The position numbers and the translations under genes are program-made. Positions 41,889-48,984 of a DNA stretch of 64,000 nt are shown piece after piece. Numbering within the stretch: position 1 is the first letter of the stretch; each line of letters begins with the position of its first letter. This stretch comes from Lentzea albida (GTDB taxonomy: Bacteria; Actinomycetota; Actinomycetes; Mycobacteriales; Pseudonocardiaceae), in the NCBI RefSeq assembly GCF_900111005.1, contig NZ_FOFV01000017.1:1-64000 (forward strand), given 5' to 3'. The notes under the pieces are model-generated. The model searched no databases and was not told the DNA's origin. It was given only the letters and a program-made list of their open reading frames with translations.

Positions 41889-42889
41889 CCGGAGCTCCTC
41901 GTCGTCTCGAGCACCCAGTGGGCGACGGCGGTCTCCCGCTCGGCGGCGGTGCGGACGGCGTCGAGCACCGAGCGCGGCGCGGCCCGGCCGGCGTGGACGC
42001 GGCGCGTGGCCACGTAGGCCATCTCGGACGCCTTGCGCCACGCGGGAACCAGTTCGGCCTCGAACCGGCCGGGCAGGTCCTGCAAGCCCATTCGCCGCAA
42101 CTCCGCGCGCACGTCGACCAGCCACAGCCGGTGCAGCGCCCGGTCCCTGGCGAGCAGCCAGACCTGCAGCGCCAGGTTCTCCACGGCCTCCCTGCCGAGC
42201 CCGGCGTGCCCGTCGAGCAGCCGGGCGAACGAGCCGTCGAGCCCGGCGGCCAGGATCCCCTCCGCGTTGGTGCGGACCTGGTGCGGCACGTCGACCGGCG
42301 CGGGTTCGCCCACCCGGTCGAGCACGGCCCACGACCCCTTGCCGAGTGCGAGCGCCACGTCCGCCAGACCGACCTTGACGCTCACCGGCGCGGCCCTGCC
42401 GTGGGCGGTGGCGTTGTCGTACGGGTCGACGACGTGCAGCACGGGTTCCCTGGATCCCCCCAAGGGGTCGATGCCCTCGACGACGAACCCGTGCGCCATG
42501 TGCTCGTTGCGGTGGTACGGCAGCCACGGCATGTGGAAGGCATCGCCGACGACCACCACGGCCCGTCCCGCGTGCAGTTCGGCGTGCCACGCCAGGACGG
42601 CCGCACCGACATCACCGCCGATCTCCCGCCAGCGAGGTGCGAACCCGGTCCGCCTCGCGAGCCACGTGTCCTGGTCGAGGGGCGGCAGGTTCAGCCGCGG
42701 CGGTCCGCTCGAGTCCTCGATCAGGCAGAACTTCCAGCGGGACGCGAACGGCGTCCGGACGTCGTCCACCCCGGCCTGCGCCAGCAGCAGCGCGAGGTCG
42801 TCGGAGACGCAGTCCAGGAAAGGTGAGTCGACCCGGCTCACCAAAGCCGCGCACGGTGCGAAAGCGAGAGAGTGAACAAATGCGACCAC
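41885..42889 (-). CDS. BtrH-like cysteine acyltransferase A
   Basis: A 334-residue protein resembling the butirosin protein H N-terminal domain, a papain-like fold that transfers an ACP-bound acyl chain to an amine. A plausible triad is visible: Cys27 in FLDCVSDDLALLLAQ, His133 in MAHGFVVEGID and Asp155 in LHVVDPYDN. The C-terminal ~130 residues are helical. It is the first gene of the leftward operon, starting at the divergent control region, and overlaps ligase 2 by 4 bases. Assignment rests on motif layout and context; amide hydrolase or peptidase activity is the alternative. Confidence 0.65.
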   Translation of the reverse strand: MVAFVHSLAFAPCAALVSRVDSPFLDCVSDDLALLLAQAGVDDVRTPFASRWKFCLIEDSSGPPRLNLPPLDQDTWLARRTGFAPRWREIGGDVGAAVLAWHAELHAGRAVVVVGDAFHMPWLPYHRNEHMAHGFVVEGIDPLGGSREPVLHVVDPYDNATAHGRAAPVSVKVGLADVALALGKGSWAVLDRVGEPAPVDVPHQVRTNAEGILAAGLDGSFARLLDGHAGLGREAVENLALQVWLLARDRALHRLWLVDVRAELRRMGLQDLPGRFEAELVPAWRKASEMAYVATRRVHAGRAAPRSVLDAVRTAAERETAVAHWVLETTRSSG

Positions 42890-43382
42890 GCAAGTCCCCC
42901 CTAGGACGAATAACCGTCTGAGTCACACGAACAACTGGAGAGGCGAACCGAATACGTGTACACACACGGGCAAACGCCTCAAACCAATTTCCCCAGACCG
43001 GACGTGCGGACCGCTCTCTGCTTGACGGCGCTCGTTCCGGGTCTCCCGGATTACCGCTGAGAGCTCATTCGTACTGCCGCCACACGGCGCACGCAAGTAC
43101 GACGAAAACCGGACAGACAGGTTTACCCGGCAAACAACACCTGCGGAGAGACGTGATCGTGGACCTAAACTGTGCCGCTTGGCGCAACACGCCGACCGAC
43201 TGGACCAACCGGACCGAGTCCAAGCGCACGAGCAGGACCGCAGAATTGATCCGTAGGGGTCACAGTTCTTCTTCGTCCATTTCGGACGTACGATTTCCGA
43301 TCAATTTCTCCCGCTGAGTTGTGACCCGTCCGCACTTCTGCTTCCGTGAGCGAAAGCCTTTCTCGCAGATCCGGATGGAGCC
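42890..43382. promoter_or_regulatory. Divergent control region of the carrier-protein cluster
   Basis: 493 bp with lower GC than its surroundings and no credible gene. It must hold both operon promoters. A TAAACT at 43166-43171 is a possible rightward -10 box, and CGTCC-N5-GGACG (43274-43288) is a short inverted repeat. I could not find a convincing -35/-10 pair or clean SARP heptamer repeats. Confidence 0.6.
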
Positions 43383-44684
43383 ATGATCGAAACCATTGTG
43401 TCGAACGCGCGCCGGGCCGCCGGTGCCGCTCCGCCGGTGGGCGACCCGGCGTACGCCGCCTTCGCCGGAGCGGTCCGGAGACGGCTGGTGGAGTGCTGGG
43501 AGGAGGTGGTGGCGGCCAACGAGGCGGACGTGCGCTCCGCGCGTGACGCGGGCCTGTCGTCCGCGATGGCCGGGCGGATGGGACTGACCGCCGCGCACCG
43601 CGACGCCCTGGTCGAGCTGACCCACCGCGTCCAGGAGGACCTGCCGGGGGTCACCGCGCCGGGACCGCGGGTGCGGGGTGCCGGACGCAGCCGGGCCCGC
43701 ACGGTCGCCAGGCCGCTGGGGGTGCTGCTGATGATCTACGAGTCGCGGCCCATGGTGACGCTGGACAGCGCCGTGCTCGCGGTGTGCACGGGCAACGCCG
43801 TGCTGCTGCGCGGAGGCAGCGAGTGCCGCGGGTGCAACACCGTGCTCGCCGGCGTCATCGCGTCGGCGCTGCGGGAGTCCGGCCTGCCGGAGCACCTGGC
43901 CCAGGTGCTGCTGGACACGGACCGCGCCGGCCTGCGCGAGTTGATGAAGCGCGACGACGCGATCGACGTCCTGCTGCCCCGCGGCGGCGCGGGTCTCGTG
44001 TCGTACTGCCGCACCGCGTCCCGGATCCCGGTGATCGCGGGCGGCGCGGGGGTGAACCACCTCTACGCGCACTCCTCCGCCGACCCGGACGAGGCGGTCC
44101 GCCTCGTGCTGGACAGCAAGCTCCCCGATCCGGCCGGGTGCACCGCGCTCGAGATGCTGCTGCTCGACGAGGACCTGGCCGACGACTTCTTCACCGCGCT
44201 GAGCGGCCGGCTCGGCGAACCGGACGTGCGCGGGCTCGTCCTGCGAGCGCCCGCCGATCTCGTGAAGCGCCTGCCGGACGCGCTCACCGAAGCGCTGGAG
44301 GTCCGGGAACTGGCGGAGAACGACGACGGGAGGGAGTTCCTCGACACGACGCTCGGTGTTCGCGTCGTGTCCGATGTGGACGAAGCGGTGCGGCACGTGC
44401 GGCGGTTCGGCACGGGACACACGGAAGGTGTCGTGGCGCGCTCGGCCGAAGTGGTCGACCACTTCACCGCACGCGTCGACGCGGCCGCCGTCGTGGTCAA
44501 CGGCTCGTTGCGGCTGCACGACGGACCCACGATGGGCACGGGCCCGGAGATGGCGATCAGCACCGGCCGGCTGCACGTGCGCGGCCCGGTCGGCCTGGCC
44601 GCCCTGCTCACCAGGAGCTGGGTGGTCGACGGCGGCGGGACCGTCCGGTTCCGCCGTGACGGCGCGGAAGGGGAGGACCGATGA
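43383..44684 (+). CDS. ProA-like glutamate-5-semialdehyde dehydrogenase homologue
   Basis: A 433-residue ALDH-superfamily enzyme close to ProA: ARPLGVLLMIYESRP, VLRGGSE-like binding region, VIAGGAGVNHLY, and the nucleophile Cys253 in KLPDPAGCTALEMLLL. ProA reduces glutamyl phosphate to the semialdehyde. No glutamate 5-kinase accompanies it here. Next to a carrier protein and saccharopine dehydrogenases, it may instead reduce an acyl-thioester or oxidise aminoadipate semialdehyde. It is first in the rightward operon and overlaps the next gene by 4 bases. A housekeeping ProA is expected elsewhere in the genome. Confidence 0.88.
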   Translation: MIETIVSNARRAAGAAPPVGDPAYAAFAGAVRRRLVECWEEVVAANEADVRSARDAGLSSAMAGRMGLTAAHRDALVELTHRVQEDLPGVTAPGPRVRGAGRSRARTVARPLGVLLMIYESRPMVTLDSAVLAVCTGNAVLLRGGSECRGCNTVLAGVIASALRESGLPEHLAQVLLDTDRAGLRELMKRDDAIDVLLPRGGAGLVSYCRTASRIPVIAGGAGVNHLYAHSSADPDEAVRLVLDSKLPDPAGCTALEMLLLDEDLADDFFTALSGRLGEPDVRGLVLRAPADLVKRLPDALTEALEVRELAENDDGREFLDTTLGVRVVSDVDEAVRHVRRFGTGHTEGVVARSAEVVDHFTARVDAAAVVVNGSLRLHDGPTMGTGPEMAISTGRLHVRGPVGLAALLTRSWVVDGGGTVRFRRDGAEGEDR

Positions 44685-44971
44685 CAGAGGCGGGAACGAG
44701 CACGCGCGACGAGGTCAACGCGGCGGTGAAGCGGATGGTGGTCGCCGAGTCGCGGCTCACGATCGACCCGGCGACGGTGGGCGACACCGAGCCGTTGAAC
44801 GGCGAGGTGCTGCGGGTGACCTCGGTCGGCTTCCTGTCCATGCTGATCCGGCTGGAGGACGAGCTCGGCGTGACGCTGCCGGACGACCTCTTCGCGGGCC
44901 GCAGCTTCCACACCGTGGCCGACCTGGTGGACGTGGTGACGCCCACCTGCACGGGTCAGAGGGCCGGATGA
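44681..44971 (+). CDS. Acyl carrier protein 3
   Basis: A 96-residue carrier-type protein. The probable phosphopantetheine Ser is in LRVTSVGFLSMLIRLEDELG, where the usual Asp-Ser-Leu reads Thr-Ser-Val, so it is a divergent member. The helix after it (LEDELGVTLPDDLF) is standard. ATGA overlaps join it to the ProA-like gene and to the second BtrH-like gene, which suggests these three act together. Confidence 0.82.
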   Translation: MTEAGTSTRDEVNAAVKRMVVAESRLTIDPATVGDTEPLNGEVLRVTSVGFLSMLIRLEDELGVTLPDDLFAGRSFHTVADLVDVVTPTCTGQRAG

Positions 44972-45951
44972 GCACCCCCACCGCTCCCGAGCAGGCCGGC
45001 ACGCGGGCGTTGAGCTGCTACACCGCGAACCTCGCCCGCTACCTGCTGCGCGACGACCCGGACGCGCTCGACGCCATCGCCCGCTCGGTGCGGCTCGCCG
45101 TGCGGGTGGACCCGGCCGGGGACGCGCTCGCGGTGTCGCACCACGCCGTGCCGCTGCACGAACTGCCGCGCGACGGGGTGCTGGCACACGCCTCCGCGGC
45201 GACCGGGGAGTCCGCACTGGCGGGCGTCGCCGAGGAGCTGGACCGGCACGGCCAGGTCCTCGTCGCCGCCTCCAGCGCGGCGTTGCCGTGGTCGGTCGCC
45301 CTTCCCGAGGACAGCGCACCGCACCTGCTGCTGGTGGACGGCCGCGGCTCAAGCCGGTGGCACGTCGTGGACGACTTCTCCGCCCTTCTCCCCGAGGGAC
45401 GGCAAGAACCGTTCGAGGGGTGGCTGGAGGACGCCGCACTGCTCTCCGCGATGGCGCCGCCCGCCGCGCCGGAACCCGAGCACCGCGTGCGCGACGAGCA
45501 CCTGTTCGGCGTGCCCGTGCCGCCACCGCCCGCCGACCGCCACCGGTGGTTCGTGCTCGGCTCCCCCGGACGCAGCTCCCCCGGGCTGCCCGGCGACTGG
45601 CTGCGCGGGGCCGACGCGATCGGGGCGCTGAGCGAGTTCTGGAGCGGGGTGGGCGAGCACCCCGGCCGGGCGAGGTTCCTCGACGACGTGTGGGCCGCCT
45701 CCCAGCACCACACGTTCCGCTACGCGCGGCTGCTGCACACCCGGCAGCCGTCAGACCAGGACGCCGAGACCTTCCTCGCCGCCTCCGCCGCCTGGCGCGA
45801 CCTGCCGATGGCGCTGCACTTCGCCGTGCGGTCCGCCGAACGCGGCCGGTCGCGGCCGTCCGTCGTCAAGGCGACCTTCGACCACCTGCTCGCGGTGGAA
45901 ACCGCTGCCCGGCGGGTGATCGGTCACTACGGCTACCTTTCCACGACATGA
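44968..45951 (+). CDS. BtrH-like cysteine acyltransferase B
   Basis: A 327-residue protein with the same layout as the protein at 41885-42889 but low identity. It shows Cys17 in LSCYTANLARYLL, His119 in APHLLLVDGRG and Asp135 in WHVVDDFSALLP, then a helical C-terminal half. I read it as a second BtrH/C39-like fold that could move an acyl group from carrier protein 3, its immediate neighbour, to an amine or alcohol. Membership is inferred from the triad spacing and is less certain than for the first copy. Confidence 0.55.
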   Translation: MSTPTAPEQAGTRALSCYTANLARYLLRDDPDALDAIARSVRLAVRVDPAGDALAVSHHAVPLHELPRDGVLAHASAATGESALAGVAEELDRHGQVLVAASSAALPWSVALPEDSAPHLLLVDGRGSSRWHVVDDFSALLPEGRQEPFEGWLEDAALLSAMAPPAAPEPEHRVRDEHLFGVPVPPPPADRHRWFVLGSPGRSSPGLPGDWLRGADAIGALSEFWSGVGEHPGRARFLDDVWAASQHHTFRYARLLHTRQPSDQDAETFLAASAAWRDLPMALHFAVRSAERGRSRPSVVKATFDHLLAVETAARRVIGHYGYLSTT

Positions 45952-46985
45952 CGGTCGAACTCTGGATGCGCAACGAGGTGCGGGCCACCGAGCGCCGCGC
46001 GCCGATCACGCCCGCCGACGCCGCCGCACTGGTGCGGGACGGCTTCGCCGTGACCATCGAGGAGTCCGCGCAACGCGTGTACCCGATCGGCGACTACGCC
46101 GCCGCGGGCTGCTCCGTCGCCGAGGCGGGCAGCTGGGCCGACGCGCCGGAGGACGCGGTGGTCGTCGGCCTCAAGGAGCTGCCGGAGGAACCCTTCGCGC
46201 TGCGGCACCGGCACGTGTTCTTCGGCCACGCCTACAAGCAGCAGGAAGGCGCGGAACGGTTGCTGCGGCGGTTCGACGCGGGCGGCGGCGTGCTGCTCGA
46301 CCTCGAGTACCTCACCGACGACTCGGGCCGGCGGCTGGCCGCGTTCGGCTACTGGGCGGGCTACGTGGGCGCGGCGCTCGCCGTGCTGCACCACCGGGGT
46401 GCGCTCGACGCGCCGCTGCAGCCCACGTCCGTGCCCGAACTGGACGCGCGGCTGGCGGGCGGCGCCCCGCTGAGCGCGGTGGTGGTCGGCGCGCTCGGCC
46501 GGTGCGGGCGCGGTGCGGACCGGGCGCTGACCGCCGCGGGCGTCACGCCGACGCGCTGGGACCTCGCCGAGACCCGCGACCTCGACCGGCCCGCGCTGCT
46601 GCGGCACGAGGTCATGGTCAACGCGGTGCTCACGTCCGAGCCGGTGCCCCCGTTCCTGCGGCCCGCCGACCTCGACGAGCCGGGCCGGGCACTGCGGACG
46701 GTGTGCGACGTGACCTGCGACGTCGGCTCGCCGTTCAACGTCCTGCCCGTCTACGACCGCACGACCACCTGGGACGAGCCGGTGCGGGCGCTGCGCGACG
46801 AGCCACGGCTGGACCTCATCGCGATCGACAACCTCCCGTCGCTGGTACCGCTGGAGGCCACCGACGCGTTCTCCGCCGACCTGCTGCCGCTGCTGAGGGA
46901 CCTGCCGCGGGAGACCTCGCCCTGGCAGCGCGGTGAAAAGCTGTTCCACGACACCGTCACGTCCCTCAAGGAGGCCTCCCGATGA
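45948..46985 (+). CDS. Saccharopine dehydrogenase, lysine-forming type (LYS1-like)
   Basis: A 345-residue enzyme. The N-terminal RATERRAPITPADA is typical of the alanine/saccharopine dehydrogenase family. The catalytic pair of fungal LYS1 is kept: Lys76 in GLKELP and His94 in FFGHAYKQQEG. The reaction is reversible: lysine + 2-oxoglutarate + NADH to saccharopine. It is coupled by ATGA overlaps to the acyltransferase upstream and the second saccharopine dehydrogenase downstream. Having both steps as separate genes in one bacterial biosynthetic operon is unusual. Confidence 0.88.
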   Translation: MTVELWMRNEVRATERRAPITPADAAALVRDGFAVTIEESAQRVYPIGDYAAAGCSVAEAGSWADAPEDAVVVGLKELPEEPFALRHRHVFFGHAYKQQEGAERLLRRFDAGGGVLLDLEYLTDDSGRRLAAFGYWAGYVGAALAVLHHRGALDAPLQPTSVPELDARLAGGAPLSAVVVGALGRCGRGADRALTAAGVTPTRWDLAETRDLDRPALLRHEVMVNAVLTSEPVPPFLRPADLDEPGRALRTVCDVTCDVGSPFNVLPVYDRTTTWDEPVRALRDEPRLDLIAIDNLPSLVPLEATDAFSADLLPLLRDLPRETSPWQRGEKLFHDTVTSLKEASR

Positions 46986-48139
46986 CCGATCTCGTCCCGC
47001 CCACCGGCCGGGTGCACTGGATCGGCACCGGTCTGTCGACCGGCAGCGGGCTGCGGGTGCTCGCCACGGCCCACGACGTCCTGCTCTGGGCGCGCACCGA
47101 GGAGAAGGCGGAGCGGTGCCTCACCCGGCTCGGCCTGACCGGACAGGTGGGCGTGCGGCGGTTCGGGCATGACGCGCTCGCCGCCGAACTGCGCGCGGGC
47201 GACGTCGTCGTGTCGATGCTGCCCGCACCCGAGCACCCGGCGCTGGTACGGCTCTGCCTGGACCGCGGCGCGCACTTCGCGTGCTCCAGCTACACCTCCG
47301 ACGAGCTCGTGGCGCTCGGGCAGCAGGCCGCGGAGCGCGGTGTGGTCGTGCTGACCGAGGCGGGCCTCGACCCCGGCATCGACCACCTCTACGCACACCT
47401 GCTCATCGAGCGCGCACGGGCGGAGTTCGGGGCGGACACCCCGGCCTCGGCGGTGTTCACCTCGTACTGCGGAGGCCTCCCGGCCGAGCCGAACGACTTC
47501 CGTTACCGCTTCAGCTGGGCGCCTCGCAGCGTGCTCACCGCGCTGCGCACGCCCGCCCGGTACGTGCGGGACGGGAGCGAGCACGTCGCCGACCGGCCCT
47601 GGGAGGCGACCAGGTCGCAGGACGTCGGCGGCGAGACGTTCGAGGTGTACCCCAACCGCGACAGCGTGCCGTTCGTCGAGCAGTACCAGGTGCCCGGCGC
47701 GTGGCGGCTGGAGACGTTCGTCCGGGGCACCGTGCGCCTGGCCGGCTGGCGCGAGGCGTGGTCCGAGGTGTTCGCGGTGGTGCGGGACGGCGACGACGAC
47801 CAGGTCACCGCGCTGGCGGCCGAACTGGCCGACAAGTACCCGATGAGGGAGCAGGACCTGGACCGCGTCGTCCTGTCCGTGGCCCTGTCCCTGGAGGGTG
47901 AGGACGGGCGGCGGTGGTCGGGCGAGTACGTGCTCGACCTCGTGGGCGCCCCGGAGGAGACGGCGATGGCGCGGACGGTGTCCCTGACGCTGGCCTGCGG
48001 TGTCACGGACGTCCTGGCGCGCCGCACCGCGCCGGGCCTGCACCGGGCGACGGCCGGATCTGCCGCGCGCTGGCTCGGCTTCCTGGCCGAGCACGGTGTG
48101 CGGAGCGAACTGCGGGTGCCGGCACCGTCGAATCCCTGA
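46982..48139 (+). CDS. Saccharopine dehydrogenase, glutamate-forming type (LYS9/saccharopine reductase-like)
   Basis: A 385-residue enzyme with a Rossmann motif (WIGTGLSTGSG, 13-23) and the family signature TEAGLDPGIDHLYAHLL at about 125-141. Members interconvert saccharopine with glutamate and 2-aminoadipate-6-semialdehyde. The same fold includes carboxynorspermidine synthases, which couple an amine to aspartate semialdehyde, so another reductive amination is possible. It is the last gene of the rightward operon. Together with the preceding enzyme it would give aminoadipate semialdehyde from lysine, or lysine-like products in reverse. Confidence 0.88.
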   Translation: MTDLVPPTGRVHWIGTGLSTGSGLRVLATAHDVLLWARTEEKAERCLTRLGLTGQVGVRRFGHDALAAELRAGDVVVSMLPAPEHPALVRLCLDRGAHFACSSYTSDELVALGQQAAERGVVVLTEAGLDPGIDHLYAHLLIERARAEFGADTPASAVFTSYCGGLPAEPNDFRYRFSWAPRSVLTALRTPARYVRDGSEHVADRPWEATRSQDVGGETFEVYPNRDSVPFVEQYQVPGAWRLETFVRGTVRLAGWREAWSEVFAVVRDGDDDQVTALAAELADKYPMREQDLDRVVLSVALSLEGEDGRRWSGEYVLDLVGAPEETAMARTVSLTLACGVTDVLARRTAPGLHRATAGSAARWLGFLAEHGVRSELRVPAPSNP

Positions 48140-48277
48140 TACGTCCGATGGCGGCATTCGCCCTCCCGGATGCCGCCATCACCGAATTGATGTCGGGTGG
48201 ACGCGTGATTACCGGGTAGTTACCGCAACCACCGTTCGAGTGAGGTGCGTGCGCGCGAATCGCTCTATCTTGGACAT

Positions 48278-48637
48278 ATGATCTGCCCGAAATGTCAACA
48301 CGCGATGCACACCTACAACCAGAACGGGATACACCTCGAGCAGTGTGAGAACTGCCGGGGAATCTATCTCGACGCAGGCGAGTTGCAGCAGATCCTGCTG
48401 GCCGACCGCGCGCAGCAGCAGTCCGCCCAGCTGCACCAGGCCCCACCTCCCCTGTCGGCGCCGCCGCCCTACCAGCCCGCGCCGATGCAGGCACCGCACC
48501 ACCCGGCGCCGCCACCCCGCAGCACCAGGAACGACGACGACTGGGACGACGACTTCTTCGGTCCCAGCAAGAACTCCCGCGGCAAGAAAAAGAAGAAAGA
48601 GGACCGCTGGGGTTTCCTCGACGACATCTTCGGATGA
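48278..48637 (+). CDS. TFIIB-type zinc-ribbon protein
   Basis: A 119-residue protein. The N-terminal zinc ribbon reads MICPKCQHAMHTY ... EQCENCRGIYLDAGEL (four Cys). It is followed by a Pro/Gln-rich linker and a charged tail with DDDWDDDFF and a Lys run. The family (zf-TFIIB, YhfH-like) is common in actinobacteria with no fixed function. The ATG at 48278 is used because the zinc ribbon begins there; TATCTT lies about ten bases before it, so the message could be leaderless. It stands apart from the cluster. Confidence 0.82.
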   Translation: MICPKCQHAMHTYNQNGIHLEQCENCRGIYLDAGELQQILLADRAQQQSAQLHQAPPPLSAPPPYQPAPMQAPHHPAPPPRSTRNDDDWDDDFFGPSKNSRGKKKKKEDRWGFLDDIFG

Positions 48638-48867
48638 TCCGACTCGCAAGAACTGAACTGCCGACGGTCCGCGCGGGTGTTCCCATTCGCGCAAGTCGGG
48701 GAATGGCCCCGGCACGTGACCACCGGGTGAAGTGATGCCACCGGACTGATCGAGGTCGCGACGCCGAGCGTGGCGCGACCCCGTTCCCGCGCTCCGGAGC
48801 GATCGTCACCGCAGCCCCCCATGCACACCATCCGCGACGGACGACCGAGATCCGCGCTGGAGGAGGA

Positions 48868-48984
48868 ATGTCCGAAGTGGCGATCGACTTCTTGACAAGC
48901 AGAGGCGACGTGGGCCTCGAGTCCGAGCACAGCGACCTCGTCCCGGCTCGCGCCGGGCGCCGTGCCGAAGCGGTCGTCGCATGA
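48868..48984 (+). CDS. 38-residue peptide translationally coupled to an MFS exporter
   Basis: An ATG at 48868 directly after AGGAGGA opens a 38-codon frame (MSEVAIDFLTSRGDV start, RRAEAVVA end). Its TGA overlaps the ATG of the exporter (ATGA). The first half is acidic and the C-terminal part has three Arg. It may be a leader peptide that couples or attenuates exporter translation, or a peptide substrate of the exporter. The ribosome site is far better than the weak one before the exporter itself. Confidence 0.6.
   Translation: MSEVAIDFLTSRGDVGLESEHSDLVPARAGRRAEAVVA

Noticed and set aside
42890..43382. Heptamer direct repeats for SARP binding in the divergent control region
   Set aside because: TTCGTCC, TTCGGAC and TTCCGAT at 43272-43301 look related, but their spacing (9 and 14 bp) does not fit the 11-bp pattern.
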